DNA of 64,000 nucleotides, taken from the NCBI GenBank assembly GCA_002841495.1, contig PGZV01000003.1, positions 124,001 to 188,000 of the forward strand. Direction: 5' to 3'. The stretch's first letter is position 1; each line of letters begins with the position of its first letter. Made by a program: the position numbers and the translations under genes. The stretch comes from Firmicutes bacterium HGW-Firmicutes-2. Its GTDB lineage: Bacteria; Bacillota; Clostridia; Lachnospirales; Vallitaleaceae. Shown here one piece after another: positions 27,291-35,444 of the stretch. Below the pieces are notes generated by a model. It did no database searches, had not been told where the DNA came from, and saw only the letters and a list, made by a program, of their open reading frames with translations.

Positions 27291-28223
27291 TTATAAGTAT
27301 TTTTCTAGAAACGCTTTTATTTCTTGATGCATGTCCTTCAATTCCGTTACCATTCCATGTCCTCCATGATCAAAAGTTACAAGTTTAGCTTTTCTAATAT
27401 TTTCTTTATAAAAAATAGCATGTTCATAATCTACTAAACTGTCATCCTTAGCATGCAAAATGATTGTGGGGACAGTTATTTTACTCAGTTCTTCTCCTGC
27501 TAACGGTTTGATTGCTGCTTCATGAAGATTACCCGGAAGTCTTGGACTCATGGGATGCATATACGCCAACATATCATTGACAATTTCTTTATCTTCTGAA
27601 CTAAGTGATTCAATAGTATCTTCTGAAATGCCTATGAACGTTTGAAATTGAGTACGAAATATTTTCAGAACCAACCAGTAGGCAAAGTCTGATTTTTGAA
27701 TGCTGTTCACTATTTTTGTACTTGTCGGAACATCGTCACCCATATATTTGGCTACTGCTGATACCAAAATCAGCGCATGACTCCTATCCGGATAGTCATG
27801 CGCAAATTGTACAGCCGAAGGGCCTCCTGCTGAGACTCCAAAGACAACCACTTTATCAATATTTAAGTAATCAAGTAATTGAGTATACATCATGGCTTGT
27901 TTTTCAACCGTGGAATCTTCAATCATCGGAGATCCAAGATAACCAAATCTGGATACAGATATGAATTCGTATCCTTCTTTTAGAATGTTATTACCCATTA
28001 ACAAGCCTTGATCATAGCCACCACCTGCACCATGTATCAGCAAAACCGGTGTTCCTTCACCCTCAACGCTATACTCAATTTCACCATAATCCGTCATAAA
28101 CTTCTCACTACCTTCTGACACTCTTTGATAGGCTGCATGCATGTCCTTATCATATTGAATATATACAACAATAAACAATATCAATACTACAACAATTACA
28201 GCATATATTAATATTTTCTTCAT
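27291..28223 (-). CDS. Membrane-anchored alpha/beta-hydrolase
   Basis: 310 aa. One N-terminal anchor helix (about 5-25), then an alpha/beta-hydrolase fold: oxyanion HGAGGG near 70, nucleophile elbow GVSAGG (Ser), acid in HAKDDSLVDYEH, and base in FDHGGHGM. The triad is complete. Lid residues and substrate are not identifiable; esterase or lactonase activity on a small molecule is the general expectation. Start 28223 follows AAGG at 8 bases; the ATG 21 bases earlier has none. It is 57 bases behind a TetR gene and probably in its autoregulated operon. Confidence 0.85.
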   Translation of the reverse strand: MKKILIYAVIVVVLILFIVVYIQYDKDMHAAYQRVSEGSEKFMTDYGEIEYSVEGEGTPVLLIHGAGGGYDQGLLMGNNILKEGYEFISVSRFGYLGSPMIEDSTVEKQAMMYTQLLDYLNIDKVVVFGVSAGGPSAVQFAHDYPDRSHALILVSAVAKYMGDDVPTSTKIVNSIQKSDFAYWLVLKIFRTQFQTFIGISEDTIESLSSEDKEIVNDMLAYMHPMSPRLPGNLHEAAIKPLAGEELSKITVPTIILHAKDDSLVDYEHAIFYKENIRKAKLVTFDHGGHGMVTELKDMHQEIKAFLEKYL

Positions 28224-28280
28224 GATCTCTACCTTTCTAAGCATTCTTGGTTACATTATAAAGCAATTGGTCTTCATTGG

Positions 28281-28847
28281 TTACTGCACTTTCATAATAT
28301 TATCCACTAAAGCATGAATAAAACTATTTCTTTGATCCTCTTCATGTAAATCTATACCACTATATAGATGGAATTCTGTTGGGTTTATACTCGCTACCTG
28401 TATAGGTAGTAAAACTTGTAATGCAATAATTCGTAGACCCATCTCATCTTTTTTATCTTCGAATATTTCTTTTAAGACCGGAATCAAAAAAAGTGGTGTC
28501 TGCATTTCTCCATTAAGAATGTTTTGAGTAATCGTAAACTTGATTAATTTCTCATGTTGTTCTCCAAAACTATACAACTCTTTTAACATTGTCTTAAATT
28601 TTTCTACAGGATTTGAGTTAAAAGCATTTCCCTGTATTAAAAAGCCAGTTGCCATTTTTGCCATATATTCTGCAACCGCAATACTTAGTAAGTTATTTTT
28701 AGAGTTAAAGTGATAGTTAATTAAACCGATCCCTACATTTGCACGTTCAGCTACTTGTCTGACTGTTATCTGCTCTACATCATCCACTTCTGAAAGCATA
28801 TTCACAACCACTTTTATTATGTTCGTTCTGGCATCTTTATCATTCAT
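28281..28847 (-). CDS. TetR-family transcriptional regulator
   Basis: 188 aa. Helix-turn-helix at about 25-50 (ITVRQVAERANVGIGLINYH) and a C-terminal helical ligand domain. AAGGAG lies about 9 bases before the ATG at 28847. A perfect palindrome TGAACATGTTCA overlaps the last base of its -10, indicating self-repression. The following hydrolase is the likely co-regulated output, perhaps acting on the same ligand (inference). Confidence 0.88.
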   Translation of the reverse strand: MNDKDARTNIIKVVVNMLSEVDDVEQITVRQVAERANVGIGLINYHFNSKNNLLSIAVAEYMAKMATGFLIQGNAFNSNPVEKFKTMLKELYSFGEQHEKLIKFTITQNILNGEMQTPLFLIPVLKEIFEDKKDEMGLRIIALQVLLPIQVASINPTEFHLYSGIDLHEEDQRNSFIHALVDNIMKVQ

Positions 28848-28875
28848 TTCAGCAACTCCTTTTCTGAACATCATT

Positions 28876-28915
28876 TGAACATGTTCAGTTTACTATACAG
28901 ATTTATTTTTGTCAA
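28876..28915 (-). promoter_or_regulatory. Promoter and palindromic operator of the TetR-hydrolase operon
   Basis: On the minus strand TTGACA (28915-28910) and TAAACT (28892-28887) are 17 bases apart. A perfect 12-bp palindrome TGAACATGTTCA (28876-28887) covers the transcription start region. Confidence 0.85.
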
Positions 28916-28944
28916 GGATAATCGTGTATATTTATAAGCATAAA

Positions 28945-29010
28945 AAAAACACCGTTTCGTTGTATTGGGTTTCTTTGTAGAAACATATAATATCACAATT
29001 TGGTGTTTTT
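28945..29010 (-). terminator. Terminator of the cupin gene
   Basis: AAAAACACC (28945-28953) pairs with GGTGTTTTT (29002-29010). An inner GTTTC/GAAAC hairpin lies between. On the minus strand a run of at least seven T follows. It starts 30 bases past the cupin stop. Confidence 0.7.
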
Positions 29011-29040
29011 CTTATTTAACTCTATCGCGTATTGGTTTAG

Positions 29041-29379
29041 TTATGGCTTAAAAACAACTACAAGCAACATTTTAAACTGTTCCTTAGCCAACAGAGCATG
29101 AGGAACATTGGATGGCATAATAATGGTTTCTCCCTTTTTCAAGAAATAAACCTCATCACCTATAGTAATCTCTGTCTCACCATCCATAACATACACCATG
29201 GCGTCTCCTGCTGAAGCATGAGAACTAATTTCCTCACCTTGGTCAAAAGCAAACAGTGTTATGCTTAGGTTTTTTCCTTGTGCTAACGTTCGACTTACAA
29301 CCTGTCCCGCTTGATAATTGACTAGGCTTGCCATTTCCATGGCTTGTGAAAATTCTATATTTTTTATGAATTGTTCCAT
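29041..29379 (-). CDS. Small cupin-domain protein
   Basis: 112-aa single-domain cupin: motif 1 region GEEISSHASAGDAMVYVMDG and motif 2 region GETIIMPSNVPHAL. Motif 1 has H-A-S where metal cupins have HxH, so metal binding is incomplete. Proteins of this length and form are common in clostridia with unknown substrates. Well-placed GGAGG before the ATG. Monocistronic, with a hairpin terminator. Confidence 0.82.
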   Translation of the reverse strand: MEQFIKNIEFSQAMEMASLVNYQAGQVVSRTLAQGKNLSITLFAFDQGEEISSHASAGDAMVYVMDGETEITIGDEVYFLKKGETIIMPSNVPHALLAKEQFKMLLVVVFKP

Positions 29380-29411
29380 ATTGGTCCTCCTTAGGAATTT
29401 GATTGGTTTAT

Positions 29412-29504
29412 AATTGGTTAAGGTGTCAAAACTATATAGTTGAACTTTTACCTACCATGGTGGGTTAATTTAGTGAAACTTAGTTTTTACCCTTTAATCA
29501 TAAT
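29412..29504. repeat. MITE-like short palindromic repeat, copy B (about 92 bp)
   Basis: Related to 13029-13115, with conserved outer segments and a divergent middle. The core GGTTAAGG...CCTTTAATC is flanked on both sides by ATAATT, which could be a target duplication, although copy A shows none. It lies between the cupin and TPM genes. Confidence 0.7.
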
Positions 29505-29554
29505 TGTTATTATAGACTTCATCCATAAAGATTACGGTACCCTAGGTTACTTAA

Positions 29555-30313
29555 TTACCATCCCCTAGAGCTACCACCTCCGCCACTTCGACCACCGCCG
29601 CCACCAAATCCGCCGCCACCGCCGCCTTTACCTGAATTTCTAGCAAGCATATACAACACAACTCTTGTCATGCGTCCACGATTGAATATTAAATCTAACA
29701 TCATAAGTATGATGCCGATTATGATTAGGATGACGTGGAAAATCGTTATCTTTCCGCTTTCTTCCTCTTCAGTCACAGGCTTATAGTAAACATTTTGGCT
29801 TGTGATAGTTGCTTCATCCAGGCCATACTCTATGAACACTTCTTCTGCAAGCTTTAAATACGTTCCTATAATACCTGCATCGTAATTACCTTCTTGAAAA
29901 TGTCCAATAAGGTAGTCATCTTGTATCCGTCCTGTTTTTGCATCATTTAAGGCACCCTCTAGACCATATCCCACTTCAATACGAGATTGACGATCATTTA
30001 GAGATACCAACAAGAGTAAACCATTGTTCTTCGTTGCATCTCCAATGCCCCACTCTCTAAAAAGATTCAGAGCATAAGTTTCAATATCTTGTCCTTCTAA
30101 ACTGTCTACCGTAACAACTACAATCTGTGCACCTGTCTCTTGTGCCAATGGTACCGACACCTGCATGATGGCTTCTTCTGTTTCAGCCGAAAGAATGCCC
30201 GCATAATCATTCACATAGAATTCTGAGGTATGGCTCGGATAGCTTTGACCATATAACTCCGACATAGAAAGCAGCATGGATAGAATGAACAATGCTGCTA
30301 TAGTTTTTTTCAA
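29555..30313 (-). CDS. TPM-domain protein (YgcG family) with glycine-rich tail
   Basis: 252 aa. Signal peptide (about 1-22), a TPM domain at about 30-165 (VNDYAGILSAETEEAI, then VVTVDSLEGQDIETYA, then NNGLLLLVSLNDRQSRIEVGYGLEG), one transmembrane helix at about 188-208 and a Gly/Ser-rich C-terminal tail of about 25 residues. Family members are membrane-anchored with the domain outside; reported roles range from phosphatase to photosystem repair. It follows lemA by 11 bases, the usual LemA-TPM pairing. Confidence 0.88.
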   Translation of the reverse strand: MKKTIAALFILSMLLSMSELYGQSYPSHTSEFYVNDYAGILSAETEEAIMQVSVPLAQETGAQIVVVTVDSLEGQDIETYALNLFREWGIGDATKNNGLLLLVSLNDRQSRIEVGYGLEGALNDAKTGRIQDDYLIGHFQEGNYDAGIIGTYLKLAEEVFIEYGLDEATITSQNVYYKPVTEEEESGKITIFHVILIIIGIILMMLDLIFNRGRMTRVVLYMLARNSGKGGGGGGFGGGGGRSGGGGSSRGW

Positions 30314-30324
30314 TCTAATCCCCC

Positions 30325-30903
30325 CTAATTATTAAAATCTACAGTAGGGACTTCACTTGCGCCTTCACTGGCTTCAAAATATTCTGCCGGTTCAAAACCA
30401 AACATTCCGGCAAAAAGGTTCATAGGAAATTGCTTAGCAACACTGTTAAAGTTTCTGGCCACTGAGTTGTAGTCTTGTCTGGCTACGGCAATTCTGTTTT
30501 CAGTTCCTGCCAGTTCATCGGCTAACTGTCTGAAATTCGCATCCGATTTTAGATCCGGATAGCTTTCCGATATTGCAAGTAATCTTGATAAAGCGCCTGA
30601 TAATTGTGCATCTGCTTCTGCTTGTTCGCCTACTGTACCGGCACCCATCATTCGTGCACGTGCATCTGCTATGTTATTGAAAATTTCTTGTTCTTGACTG
30701 GCGAAACCTTTAACGGTTTCAACCAAGTTTGGAATTAAATCATTCCGTCTTTGTAATTGATTATCAATTTGACTAAGAGACATATTAACTTCTTCGTCTA
30801 ATACGACTAAATTGTTATATCTCGATACGACTGTACCACCAATGCTAAAGATGATTAAGACGACTATTGCTATAATGATTAATACTATACTACCTTTTTT
30901 CAT
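30325..30903 (-). CDS. lemA: LemA-family protein
   Basis: 192 aa. One N-terminal membrane helix (about 6-24) followed by a long helical domain with the LemA signatures YNNLVVLDEEVNMSLSQIDNQLQRRNDLIPNL-type segment and NSVAKQFPMNLFAGMFGFEPAEYF near the C-terminus. Start 30903 follows AGAGGTG; an in-frame ATG 24 bases earlier lacks a site. It is the first gene of the LemA-TPM pair. Molecular function is not established for the family. Confidence 0.9.
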   Translation of the reverse strand: MKKGSIVLIIIAIVVLIIFSIGGTVVSRYNNLVVLDEEVNMSLSQIDNQLQRRNDLIPNLVETVKGFASQEQEIFNNIADARARMMGAGTVGEQAEADAQLSGALSRLLAISESYPDLKSDANFRQLADELAGTENRIAVARQDYNSVARNFNSVAKQFPMNLFAGMFGFEPAEYFEASEGASEVPTVDFNN

Positions 30904-31194
30904 ACTAACACCTCTTCTAATTGTCATTTACATAGTTGATATGATGATCATTATAATTAAACTTATTGCTACTTAATATCTTTTATATTGTACCACTAAC
31001 TATTTCCACTTACCATCACATGACCATCGTTTTAATCATCTTTTAATGGTTTTTACTTAATTTTGACAATTGCCCAAGGTTAAATAAAAGAACATTAACC
31101 AAGATATAACCTTGTATCTCTGAAGTGTAACCGTTTTTCTATGTTATTTATGAATTTATACACAATAATTATAGAATTTCTTTTGTCATCATGA
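30904..31194. other. Intergenic region, no gene found
   Basis: This stretch separates the divergent lemA and cytochrome genes. It contains an imperfect inverted repeat, CAAGGTTA at 31075-31082 with TAACCTTG at 31107-31114, and AT-rich promoter-like DNA. I see no coding sequence. Confidence 0.5.
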
Positions 31195-31237
31195 TATAAT
31201 GTGAATATTACTATTAATGATAATGATTATGATTATC
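31195..31237 (+). promoter_or_regulatory. Promoter -10 and near-consensus Fur box
   Basis: TATAAT at 31195-31200 has only a weak -35. At 31219-31237 GATAATGATTATGATTATC matches the classical 19-bp Fur box at 17 of 19 positions. The box lies just downstream of the expected start of transcription, so iron-bound Fur would block the following two genes. Confidence 0.75.
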
Positions 31238-31284
31238 CGAATTGGCATTGTTCGGGTAATACTAACCTTGAAAGGACTGATTAT

Positions 31285-31656
31285 ATGTTGGGTTGGTTGA
31301 ACGCTTTTTTATTATTTTTACTCCTCTCTTTTCCGATTGCCCTTGAAGTGAACAAACGTTGGTTAAAAGGAAAGAACAAAAACTATAATCAGTTCTTGAA
31401 AAAAGGTCGAAAGATGCATCCCTACGTCGGTGGTTTATTGATTCTGACCGGACTTACTCATGGCTATCTAAAACTAGGTCGTTTTGATTTTCATACCGGC
31501 TCCTTATTATTGATGGTTTTGACGTTTAATGGCATCTTAGGGTTAATTTATAAGCGGACTAAAAAAAGATCTTTTGCTAAGGTCCATCGATATATGGGTA
31601 TACTCATCGTTTTACTTTTCTTACTCCATTATCTACGTCCATGGTATTTTATTTAA
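31285..31656 (+). CDS. Four-helix di-heme b-type cytochrome-like membrane protein
   Basis: 123 aa, four predicted helices (about 3-22, 46-64, 71-90, 102-120). Histidines H45/H59 in helix 2 and H101/H115 in helix 4 are each 14 residues apart, the spacing of bis-His di-heme sites in cytochrome b and ferric-reductase/NOX helices; H70 is extra. There is no flavin or NAD domain, so electrons must come from elsewhere. Start 31285 has GAAAGG at suitable spacing. It is preceded by a Fur box and followed 49 bases later by a heme-b5-like lipoprotein gene. A role in trans-membrane electron transfer, perhaps ferric reduction, is inference. Confidence 0.7.
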   Translation: MLGWLNAFLLFLLLSFPIALEVNKRWLKGKNKNYNQFLKKGRKMHPYVGGLLILTGLTHGYLKLGRFDFHTGSLLLMVLTFNGILGLIYKRTKKRSFAKVHRYMGILIVLLFLLHYLRPWYFI

Positions 31657-31705
31657 TCTATGGTTAAAGTATCAAACTGTTTGTTTAAAAGAAAGTGGTG
31701 ATCAT

Positions 31706-32110
31706 ATGAAGTGGCTCCTAATAACACTTATGGTATTAGCATTATCCCTTACCGGATGTCAATCTGATGAGGCTACCAATGTACCCGTAGTAGAAGAAGA
31801 AACACCTATTGTAGATGACCAACCTGTCGACACCGATGAACCTGATATGGATACAGATGAACCTGTTGCGGATATGGAAAGCATCGAACTAACCTTAGAG
31901 GCTTTAGCTACTTATAACGGTCAAGATGGTATGCCTGCTTATGTCGCACATAATAACATCATCTATGATGTATCTGATATACCTCAATGGGCCAATGGTA
32001 CCCATAACGGACAATATGCCGGTACGGACCTAACCGGCAAAATAGAAAAAGCACCTCATGGTGTTAAAAACCTTGAACTGGCAACAAAAGTAGGCGTAAT
32101 CGTTGAGTAA
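31706..32110 (+). CDS. Lipoprotein with cytochrome b5-like heme-binding domain
   Basis: 134 aa. Signal peptide with lipobox LTGC (Cys at about 18), an Asp/Pro/Val-rich tether to about 62, then a cytochrome b5-like domain: LEALATYNGQDGMPAYVAHN, YDVSDIPQWANGTHNGQYAG, TDLTGKIEKAPHG. The His in GTHNGQ and the His in APHG fall where b5 proteins place their axial ligands. It would sit on the outer face of the membrane beside the di-heme helix protein. Likely the same transcript and Fur control. A terminator follows. Confidence 0.85.
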   Translation: MKWLLITLMVLALSLTGCQSDEATNVPVVEEETPIVDDQPVDTDEPDMDTDEPVADMESIELTLEALATYNGQDGMPAYVAHNNIIYDVSDIPQWANGTHNGQYAGTDLTGKIEKAPHGVKNLELATKVGVIVE

Positions 32111-32159
32111 GATAATATATGCCGGATGATCAAATAATTCCCAATCATACCTATTAATA

Positions 32160-32188
32160 AAAGGCAAACGCATCTAGCGTTTGCCTTT
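32160..32188 (+). terminator. Terminator of the cytochrome pair
   Basis: AAAGGCAAACGC (32160-32171) pairs perfectly with GCGTTTGCCTTT (32177-32188), followed by TATTTTTAT. It also lies past the end of the converging wall-hydrolase gene. Confidence 0.9.
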
Positions 32189-32222
32189 TATTTTTATAAT
32201 TCGTACACATGCCTGTTATAAA

Positions 32223-34319
32223 CTAAATACCAACCCTGTCCAATTCTTTCAAGTTGTATTGTCGAATTAACTTCATCAGCTTAATCGGATACTGAGGATC
32301 GGTTGCATACCCTGCACGCTTAATGGCCCATGCACCTAAGCTACTTTGATACATCACATCTCTAAACGGTGCATATCGATCTGCATTAAGTAACAAGCTC
32401 TTATGGTCATTCCAACTCTCTTGAACATTATTATATGCTCTAAAGTTCGCATCCACTCTATAGGTTACACCGTTATAGACCTCCCACGTATTGGAAGTAA
32501 CGGATCCATTGGTAGCCGAACCTTTTATACCAAAGAGGTTATATGAAAACTTACCGCTGTATTTATCTTGTGGTACGCTTTGACCCCAACCGGTTTCTAA
32601 TATGGCTTGCGCTGTTTGTAACGCCGCAGACATACCTGTACTGTTCCAAGATGTCTTTGCCATACCGGATGAAAATGCTAGAAATTTGTCTTTTTCAATT
32701 ATGGCTTTTGGACCAAACGTTTTGTCTAGATATATTCTAAAATCTATGGTCTCCGATGTTATTTTGGCACCCTTATAGTAACCTTCAGCCTTAAGTGATA
32801 CTTGTCCAACGTCGGATGCTGTTGGCTTAAAAGTCCATTCGCTAGTAACCGGAATATCATATCCGACAATCTTAGTTGACCCTGTACTTTTATTGGTCAA
32901 TATATAATTGACTTTGTCCATTGTCACGTTGCTGCTTACATTCAGCTTTGTTTCTCCTGTTAAAACTTGATTTGGTCCTACTCCTGAAAGCTGTAGTCTT
33001 GGACTTCCATCCACTTTAACTTGAATATAATCACTTTCACGTGTTACACCCCCTGCATCAATGACTCTGACTTTTAGAGATTTATTACCTGAAAAACTTT
33101 CACCCGGAAACCATCTGTAACCACCGTAAGGTAGTGTTGCCAGTACCGTTTCTACACCTGTTTTTTCATCTTTGATCAAATAGGTTGTTTCCCTTACATC
33201 AAAATTTCTTGATGCTAGCAAGGTAACCGGCTTGTTCACCGTCATACCTGCTGTGACACCGGTCAAGCTAAGGTTTTCATCCACTTGAACACTAATGGTA
33301 TAGGGTGCACTATGATAGATATTACCTACTGCATCATAAGCCATCACTTTTACGCTATAATGACCTTCCTGAGATTTGGTAGGTGTCCATGTGTAGGAAC
33401 CGAAGGGATCTTGTTCGATGACTGTTATGACTTTACCATTGCCGAGATTGGTAAGCTCATAGGTAATATGTTCTGCGATAAAATTTACATTCGGCCTAAG
33501 TACAACTGTTTTCTGAATGGTTTCATTGTTAACAAGACCTTCTAATACTATATTCGGCGTAACTGAGATGACCACCGGCACCGCATCTGCAGCTATAAGT
33601 TTATTGTACTTATCGTATAGAGCAACCACCATGACCTTGTTTCCATTATCTTCAAGGGATGGCACATAAGTTAAACTGCTTGTATCACCTAAACTTCTAC
33701 CGACTACGAAGCCGGTTGCCGTTTGTCGGTCCACAAGAAGTAATCTGACGTCTCCAAGTGTTGCCTTATAACGTTCGCCAAAGGTGAAAGTAACCGTTGT
33801 TTTGCCTTGAATCGTTTGACCAGGTGAAAGAGATGTGATTAATACTTCATGAAAAGGTGCTTTAACAGATGTTTTATTCGAGTCTACAAGGACTTGTCTT
33901 GTCTCATTGACCCACTCAATACCAATGCCGAAGGCATTACTGATTAATCTTAAGGGTACATAAGTACGATCACCAACGATTAGGGGTGCCACATCACTCA
34001 CCTGATATGACGCGCCTTGATTATAGCCTACTAGAGTGCTACCAATCTTAAGAAAAACACTTTGATTACCTTTAATAACCTCAACTGTTCTGTTAGTGGG
34101 GTCCCAATTGACAGTAGCGCCAATTTCCTCTGTAACAAACCGTATTGGTACCATGGTTCTTCCATTTTGGATAATCGGTGTCGATAATTCTGTTATATCT
34201 TTTCCATCTACAATCAGACGCATATCTTGGGCATGGCCCTCAATGGTCAGCATGCTTGATGTAATGACATAGACCGCAGATAGTATAAGACTTAGTGTTA
34301 TATTTCTAATTAATTTCAT
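32223..34319 (-). CDS. Secreted cell-wall hydrolase (copper-amine-oxidase-N, Ig-like, glucosaminidase)
   Basis: 698 aa. Signal peptide (about 1-30), a copper-amine-oxidase N-terminal-like domain at 33-150 (VDGKDITELSTPIIQNGRTM, with the second half VPLRLISNAFG), four or so Ig-like modules (about 155-530), and a C-terminal FlgJ/LytG-type N-acetylglucosaminidase domain (about 545-690), in which QAILETGWGQS provides the catalytic Glu and NLFGIKG the substrate loop. It cuts glycan strands of peptidoglycan during growth or separation. Well-placed GGAGG before the ATG, TATAAT at 34353-34358 on the minus strand. Monocistronic. Confidence 0.9.
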   Translation of the reverse strand: MKLIRNITLSLILSAVYVITSSMLTIEGHAQDMRLIVDGKDITELSTPIIQNGRTMVPIRFVTEEIGATVNWDPTNRTVEVIKGNQSVFLKIGSTLVGYNQGASYQVSDVAPLIVGDRTYVPLRLISNAFGIGIEWVNETRQVLVDSNKTSVKAPFHEVLITSLSPGQTIQGKTTVTFTFGERYKATLGDVRLLLVDRQTATGFVVGRSLGDTSSLTYVPSLEDNGNKVMVVALYDKYNKLIAADAVPVVISVTPNIVLEGLVNNETIQKTVVLRPNVNFIAEHITYELTNLGNGKVITVIEQDPFGSYTWTPTKSQEGHYSVKVMAYDAVGNIYHSAPYTISVQVDENLSLTGVTAGMTVNKPVTLLASRNFDVRETTYLIKDEKTGVETVLATLPYGGYRWFPGESFSGNKSLKVRVIDAGGVTRESDYIQVKVDGSPRLQLSGVGPNQVLTGETKLNVSSNVTMDKVNYILTNKSTGSTKIVGYDIPVTSEWTFKPTASDVGQVSLKAEGYYKGAKITSETIDFRIYLDKTFGPKAIIEKDKFLAFSSGMAKTSWNSTGMSAALQTAQAILETGWGQSVPQDKYSGKFSYNLFGIKGSATNGSVTSNTWEVYNGVTYRVDANFRAYNNVQESWNDHKSLLLNADRYAPFRDVMYQSSLGAWAIKRAGYATDPQYPIKLMKLIRQYNLKELDRVGI

Positions 34320-34520
34320 ACGAAAACCTCCTTCGACCCATCGGTCATACCTATTATATCAGATATGTCGACCTTCAATCTAGATATGATTGATTTTGTA
34401 ACCCTATTGTCATAAGTCGTATATTCAAATATTTTATAATTTATTAATACATTATTTATATGAACTTTCAACCTGTTCTGTTATACTCAAAGCATCATAA
34501 ATAACGATAGGAGTACATGT

Positions 34521-35207
34521 ATGGAATTTCATAAAATATTACAGATGAACATAGGTAATAAACACCTTGACATCCTTAAAAATACGAACTTTATCGAGAA
34601 CATTCAAGAATTTGGGGTTCTTCAGCAACTGTATAGAGCCGCTATTAAAGAGGTCCGAACCAAATTAGAAATACTAGATGAAGAATTCCAAGTCAAATAC
34701 GATCACAGCCCGATTCATCATATTGAATACAGACTCAAATCACCTCAAAGCATCATGGACAAACTTATAAAAAAAGATCTTGAAATTAACACACAAAATA
34801 TTTGGACCAACCTGTCGGATGTAGCCGGTATTCGCGTCATCTGTAATTATATCAACGATATTGATCGGATTGCCGCTTTTTTAATTCAGCAAGATGATGT
34901 TACCTTAATTCGTCGCAATGATTATATTGAAAGCCCGAAATCAAATGGGTATAGAAGTCTCCATCTTATAGTAGCTGTGCCCATATTCTTATCCAACTCG
35001 ACAGAGCAAGTAAAGGTTGAGGTTCAGATTCGTACCATCGCCATGGATTTCTGGGCCAGTCTAGAACACAAGCTAAAATACAAAACCCAGGATGAAGTCT
35101 CAGAAGATCTGCGTGGTCGGTTATTGGACTGTGCCAATTCTATTACCTTATTGGACTTAGAAATGCAATCTATTTATGAAGGTATTAAGTCGGATCAAGA
35201 CCAATGA
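34521..35207 (+). CDS. Small alarmone synthetase (RelA/SpoT domain, RelQ/YjbM type)
   Basis: 228-aa single-domain GTP pyrophosphokinase that makes (p)ppGpp. Typical stretches: HHIEYRLKSPQSIMDKL (G-loop Arg/Lys region), DVAGIRVICNYINDI with the catalytic Asp, RNDYIESPKSNGYRSLHLIV (guanine-binding Tyr) and VQIRTIAMDFWASLEHKLKYK (metal-binding Glu/Gln region). No HD, TGS or ACT domain, so it is synthetase-only and not ribosome-bound. It stands alone with a hairpin terminator. Expressed probably under envelope or other stress; no regulatory site is evident. Confidence 0.93.
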   Translation: MEFHKILQMNIGNKHLDILKNTNFIENIQEFGVLQQLYRAAIKEVRTKLEILDEEFQVKYDHSPIHHIEYRLKSPQSIMDKLIKKDLEINTQNIWTNLSDVAGIRVICNYINDIDRIAAFLIQQDDVTLIRRNDYIESPKSNGYRSLHLIVAVPIFLSNSTEQVKVEVQIRTIAMDFWASLEHKLKYKTQDEVSEDLRGRLLDCANSITLLDLEMQSIYEGIKSDQDQ

Positions 35208-35246
35208 TATTTAACACGTAATAATATATGAAACCAACTAAAATCC

Positions 35247-35291
35247 AATAAGAGCATCCAATTGTTTTTTCTAGCATTGGATGCTCTTATT
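35247..35291 (+). terminator. Hairpin after the alarmone synthetase gene
   Basis: Perfect 16-bp arms (35247-35262, 35276-35291) around a loop containing TGTTTTTT. The T-run after the stem is short, so efficiency is uncertain. Confidence 0.65.
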
Positions 35292-35444
35292 AGCCTGTAT
35301 TGCTCAATTCATGTTATTAATACATAATCAACCTCATACCACCTGTTTCGACTGTTTTGTTTTGTTGACATATGTAGATAATCAAGTATAATTCAAGTTA
35401 CAAAAGATTCGACACCAAAATAAATATATTAACAGGAGCCTATT

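Noticed and set aside
29560-29640. GGC/GGT triplet array as a CRISPR or tandem repeat locus
   Set aside because: It codes for the Gly-rich tail of the TPM protein.
31664-31684. Third copy of the 90-bp palindromic repeat
   Set aside because: Only about 20 bases resemble one end (GGTTAAAGTATCAAA) and the other end is absent.
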